Below, in pieces: positions 59,101-64,000 of a DNA stretch of 64,000 bases. The translations under genes were made by a program, and so were the position numbers. The first letter of the stretch is position 1, and every line of letters starts with the position of its first letter. The notes under the pieces were generated by a model that had not been told where the DNA came from, made no database searches, and saw only the letters and a program-made list of their open reading frames with translations. Origin of the DNA: Ladona fulva (taxonomy: Eukaryota > Arthropoda > Insecta > Odonata > Libellulidae); contig KZ309184.1 of assembly GCA_000376725.2 (NCBI GenBank), positions 1 to 64,000 of the forward strand, written 5' to 3'.

Positions 59101-60724
59101 TACTAGCAACCTATGGAGGAAAACATCAATAAAAAGATGCCAATCAAATCAGCGTTAACCAGAGAAAGCTAGAGAACAAAGTATGTAAAAACTTTTCCCG
59201 GCCATATTTTGTGACAGAATCTACGATGAGTATAACTTGTAGTAGTATATTGTGGGAATACATCAGTTATCTGAATCGACGAACGGAATTTCCTTTTATG
59301 GATTCATCCGGAGGCAAACCCGAAATCTCACAACACACATTTTATGGGAAAGTTTTCAATTCCACCGTTGGCTTGTAGTTTTTGTAAAAACCGAAGGGAA
59401 CGAGGAGCCCGAAAGATATTATACTGAGAGAGATTTTTGGAAATTTGTTTTTCTTTACAGAAGCGTACACAATTACGGATCCAAGAATAACACCCCGTTT
59501 TCCTCATTAATTAACGGTCGCCCCGGGGAATCCTCCAAACAGCGGCAAAGATCAAGTTACCGAATCGAGTGAACTGCTTAGGAAATTCCCACTCTTTAAA
59601 TTATTCATTCGCCTTTATTTATCCGCAAAAAACGTTACTAACACGTCAAAATAAACCGTTCTCTTTTATGGATTTCCGTGGATTTCTCTTGCCTCCAAGA
59701 ACCATGATAACCTGAAAATATCATGGTTTGACTACAAAACGGCCACGGTTATAAATAATGAGAAATTTACCGTTTTTCCTTTTTTATTGTTGTACTGACG
59801 TATTAGATAAGTAGAGTAAAAAATAGGAACTCTGTAAAAAGTTATAAATATTTAAAAAGTAATTTTGCGTTTTTACAACTTAGGCCGAAACTAGTCTTAA
59901 TTATTGAAAATAGAGAAGAAAAGGATTTTCCTTTGGAAATAAATAAAGCAAGACGTTCAATTGATATTATTCTTTTAAGAGATATCGATAAAAAAACAAT
60001 CATAAAACTTTAATTGGTTAGTTGAATTTACCTACCGGTAGACTCGCGAAACAGAAAATTTCTCAAATTTAAAAATGTATTACGGATAAACAATAACTGT
60101 TAATGATGATAATTCTGCATTAAAAATCAATACAAGACTTCGAATACAACATAAATAGCAAAAATATGGAAAATTAACGTCTAACATAACAATTTCACAT
60201 TTAATGAGAATGTTGCGTTTTCGCAACTTTGGCCGGAAATTGGTCAATCAACAGGGATCGGCCTAAATAGTAAACGGTGATAATGAAATTTGCAAATAAT
60301 TTAAAATATTCAATGCTTAGTACCACATAAACGAATAAGAAGAATCTCTTAATTCTCACCACAGATATTGATGGATTTCTTTCTCATTATGTGCAAAAAG
60401 GTGTTCAGAGCGCACGAAATTCTAATTCTGAACGGATCTTAACGTTCTTTCTCAATCACTTTAAGCACCACATGTTCATTTATGCACCTTTGCTTCCATT
60501 GTCGTTGATTAACATTCTTAAATTTAATTCAACTATCTATAAATCTGCTTGTGACAGAGGTATTTTTTTTTATTTTTAGTAATCTAGCACTTTGATACTT
60601 TTACAGATTATTGATTACTCATTTAATCGAAGTGTGCGTGAGCATAAAAATACATAAGGGTGTCGCGGAAGTCCACTAAAAATTTTGCTACTACGGCTAA
60701 ATTCATAAGATGGAATCATGCCTT
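56156..60724. other. No gene recognised
   Basis: Two moderately GC islands (about 56290-56760 and 59240-59570) are open on both strands without family resemblance. A degenerate direct repeat (TTGCGTTTTTACAACTTAGG near 59870 and TTGCGTTTTCGCAACTTTGG near 60212) is noted. The rest is AT-rich. Confidence 0.5.
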
Positions 60725-61570
60725 TTATTATTATTTTACTCTTATGTCGAGGTTAGGCCAAAATGACCCATCTTCCTATTAGCCTCTGGAAATATTTCAT
60801 AAAGATAATATCACACTAAATACCGAAAAGAGTAGACTACAGTTAACTTAATCCTAGGAAAATAAATAAATACATTTAAATAACTCGGCAAATACAGCAT
60901 CATGATAGTTGGTATAAACAGTGGGTACACACAAAAAGGCAGTCTAGTCGATAAATAAATAAAATTGATGCATGATAACTATCGGAATTATTGGTTGGAG
61001 ATTTCTGTATTTATTTCTGCTGTATTTCAAATACGGTGAAATAATACCTCTTTATGCCGCAGAATGCAAGTCACGAATATGTAACCAAGAAATTTAGAGT
61101 AATGGAATAACAACCTACAAATAAAGGTGACTGTTCTGCCCAAATAACTTACGTAAACAGATGAAAATACTTCTGTTTCCATCAAATAGGCCACAACAGG
61201 AACCACACACACCGAAGACGGAAGAAAAGGTAAACACCTGTGTCGAAGTATACCTTCTTCAGTAAAATATGAGTATAATATGTAGGTTAGGAAACACATC
61301 GGAATACTCTCAACTGAACGTAGGAGACGTAGTCAAAGACATGCTGGACTACGTTTACTTTGCTCAATTGGGAGGCACAATGTCTTGTTCACCACTTCAT
61401 GACTTGCATTCCACAGCATAAGGAGTGATTATTTTACCCAACTACGTAGAAACTAGATATACATAAAAACACGAAGGTTTTGATTGTGAGGAAAAAATCG
61501 TCAACTGAAGGTTTACGGAGAAAAACCCACTATGCGGGACACACACAGGCGATGATAGGGTGCAAAACAT
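60725..61570 (-). repeat. Dispersed repeat family D, long copy with an inserted segment
   Basis: 60725-60970 aligns with 18-280 (TGTCGAGGTTAGGCCAAAAT, AGTAGACTACA, AAAAAGGCAGTCTAGTCGAT). The 5' module (reverse complement GCATAGTGGGTTTTTCTCCG, TAAACCTTCAG) lies at 61475-61570. About 480 bp between them (60980-61435) is absent from the copy at 18 and may be an insertion. Confidence 0.65.
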
Positions 61571-62099
61571 CCGCAAAAACACAAAGATAATAAATAAACG
61601 ATAACTAGAGAGGATGTTGGGGATTTTGTAGGAAGATAGACTCTAAGCAACTGACATTTGGTGGTAGGGGATAAGAAATTCCGAATTTGAACTCGAAATA
61701 CAATATTAAATTAAACGATGTTACATACTTCTCCAACGGGAAATTTATATTAAAGTAGTCGACAAAAAAATTACTACCGTCTGAAAATCTACTCACTGGG
61801 GTAATTGTGATGAAGATTTTCATATCAGAATTAAAAATATGCACAAGCAATCGTCTTAGAAATCAATCCTTAAAGTGCAATTTCTAAGAGAAAGCTGTTT
61901 CAGGAGACGAAAGGAAGAAGAGCCTCTTTCTTAAACTCTTAAGTTAAATACACTTAACGGGGCCATTTTTTAAGTTTGAGGCGATTACATAAGTTAAAAC
62001 TTAAAAAAAGCCCTATTCTTATTTTTATCCAAAAGTAGATAATTACTCATTGCTTCGTTAAGTTTCACTTTATTCATTAATGCCAAATTTCTTATACAT

Positions 62100-62185
62100 A
62101 AAGAAGAAGGGTTAAATAGAACAAGGGACTAACTGAATCTGGTTGAAGAGGAGACTCTTAGTCTCGATCTCGCCCTATTAAAGAC
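62100..62185 (+). repeat. Dispersed repeat family D, 3' end only
   Basis: GAAGGGTTAAATAGAACAAG, then GGAGACTCTTAGTCTCGATC, TCGCCCTATTAAA, matching the 3' block at 49500-49550. Confidence 0.5.
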
Positions 62186-64000
62186 GATTTATAATAATTA
62201 TCATTATTAATCTTGATATCTCTTATGTAAAGTTTACGAGAAAAAATATTATGAGTATTGTTAAATGCAACACAAACTTACAAGCTTTATATGAGCGTAT
62301 ATAAGAAAGCGATAGGCCACTACTTACAACAACAACAAGGATAACAAAACAATACCAAAATTATATACACTTCCACACACCTTATTTTTCCATAAACGAC
62401 GTTTGTTTCGCAAACTAAAATTTACCGTTTAGTCCTACAACTAGTTTTCCAGCTTTACTAAAAAGTGAACGAAACGTGTTTCATGATGCAGGTAGTTGTA
62501 TTTAGTGCGAAAATTAGGTGTCGAGAAAGGTCTCTCAACGGCGGACGGCAACGACTTAACTTTTGCGAAAATACTGTCTCGCGCAATTGTGTAAAGGCCA
62601 CTTGAGAAGTTCCATGAACCGCCGCGAGGTGGCAGAACGGTAGGCATGAACGTGCTAGCTTCGGCAGTGGACTGCCGACAAATCGACACGGGAAGTTTAC
62701 CTTACGTAAGAAAACAAAAGAACGAGGCAAAGCGACCTCTTTTTCTCTTTTAACCTTCGGCGAGGAGAACGACCATATTAAGCCGAAAGAAACAAGAGGT
62801 AGTGAAGCAGTAGAAGTAACCGTTTCCGCGAACTTAAGTTATTAGCGACCGGTTTCATCAGTGTACTAACACAGTCACGAATCTGTTTCGATTTGTGACG
62901 CTTGAGTATAATAGAATCGCATTTAATAGAAGAGTGACCGCGGGTTCAACTGAGATTATCAGAGTTGTAGAACGACATTTTTAGGATTTTTGATCGTTTA
63001 GAGAAAAACCTATTTTTATTTAATCCCATTCCGTTTCGATTTGCGAATAAACACGCGTTTACGAATGGGATGAATTTATCATTCATTTTTAGTTCGATCT
63101 CTTTTAAGCGGGGATCTGAAATATGTCCTCTTCGAATTTCTTGGGGGCGAAGATGAGTATTTCGTCATTTTATGTACTATCTTTATAAAATTTAAAAGTT
63201 AACTAATAAAAGCTAAAGTTTGACTTGGTAAGAAAAGCAATGGCAAGTGAAACAAAAAATTGGTAATTTGGGGCGAATAGAACATAAAGTAACCATACAA
63301 ATAGCATCAAAAGTACCCAACTACTACTAAGCTACTTTTCATTGATTTTTCTTGAGTCTAAAATGCTCATCCCGGCTGAGAATCGGTTGGTTGTATCTCT
63401 CCAAGGCCACACGTCCCACCCATCTCTTTATTTAGTAGTAATTCCCAAGTAATCGGCCATACCCCCCCCCCCTCTTGATAACTTTTTAGTACAGATAAGT
63501 TAGGGTGTGGCGAGTAAAATCTGAAGGGTTCCTAGGATCAATATAACTCAACTGTATTTATCACATCAAATTGACATTTTAAAGTCTATTGGGGATGAGT
63601 TAATGAGGAAATTGTCTTAAACTGATCCCCACCCTTGACAAGTTTCTAGATCCACCCCTTGCAAAAGCACTAACCATTACCCCCATGATCTAGCCTAGGT
63701 CTTCCTCTATAACAGCTTCTTTTTTGATATCATCTCCATTGCTGTATTTAGCAGAAACTATCCACGCATTGTCACATTTTAATACGTAATAATCATAGGC
63801 TTTGCGAGGTAGGTTCCAAAATCAGTAGCAGTAAGTCATTATCTTAAAAAATAGAAATACTTCCAACGTTCAGTACGATGAATACTTGCGTAGATAAATG
63901 AAATATCGTACAAATTATAGCTTATTTTTTTGTGATCGCATATAATAATGAATAATTTTATTCGTAATGGGTCAATTTCTACGAGTAATTTTACGAGAGT
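62186..64000. other. No gene recognised; unassigned open segment 62441-62730
   Basis: On the minus strand 62730-62441 two frames are open together over a moderately GC segment. One reads TVLPPRGGSWNFSSGLY then AKVKSLPSAVERPFSTPN, which looks protein-like but matches no family I can name. There is no supported start or splice site. A run of 11 C at 63462-63472 may be a sequencing weak point. Otherwise AT-rich. Confidence 0.4.

Noticed and set aside
59866..60245. Two TTGCGTTTTYRCAACTT direct repeats about 340 bp apart, considered as LTRs
   Set aside because: Similarity covers only about 35 bp, with no TG..CA ends or target duplication.

Overview
The window is eukaryotic nuclear DNA, most likely from an arthropod and probably an insect. 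The evidence is AT-rich sequence, introns with GT-AG borders, many decayed interspersed repeats (tRNA-derived SINEs, jockey/CR1-like LINE ends, MITEs, fold-back elements), and one interrupted gene. Two single N bases (40120 and 43145) show it is a draft assembly. There are no bacterial operons, ribosome binding sites or CRISPR arrays. The species cannot be named from sequence alone.

One gene is well supported: a Golgi class II alpha-mannosidase (glycoside hydrolase family 38) on the minus strand. I resolved five exons (13668-13840, 10427-10560, 8348-8581, 6570-6664, 3054-5861). All four introns have AG/GT borders, and the joined exons are exactly 3444 nt: 1147 codons plus TGA. All zinc-binding and catalytic motifs of the family are present. 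The last exon is unusual: 2.8 kb, visibly G/C-rich, with several low-complexity loop insertions, one of them a strongly acidic tract. The first resolved exon starts inside the catalytic domain, so the cytoplasmic tail, membrane anchor and stem must be encoded further along (coordinates above 13840). I could not find those exons, so at least part of 14-64 kb is probably a large 5' intron or lies outside the gene.

Layout: 1-3053 is the region downstream of the gene, with a dispersed repeat and possible poly(A) signals. 3054-13840 holds the mannosidase exons, with fold-back sequences in the introns. 14.0-15.7 kb is a nested repeat zone with an LTR-like segment and two LINE 3' ends. 16-64 kb has no recognisable host gene. 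It holds tRNA-like SINEs, partly arranged as inverted dimers, at least two dispersed repeat families of uncertain class, an 888-bp MITE with an 8-bp target duplication, a 231-bp fold-back element, a 290-bp TIR element, a pogo/Tigger-like MITE and a three-unit tandem array near 29.5 kb. Between these lie unique, moderately GC islands that could be regulatory.

No new enzymatic or defence system was found. The features most worth following up are the mannosidase insertion exon and the inverted-dimer SINE architecture.
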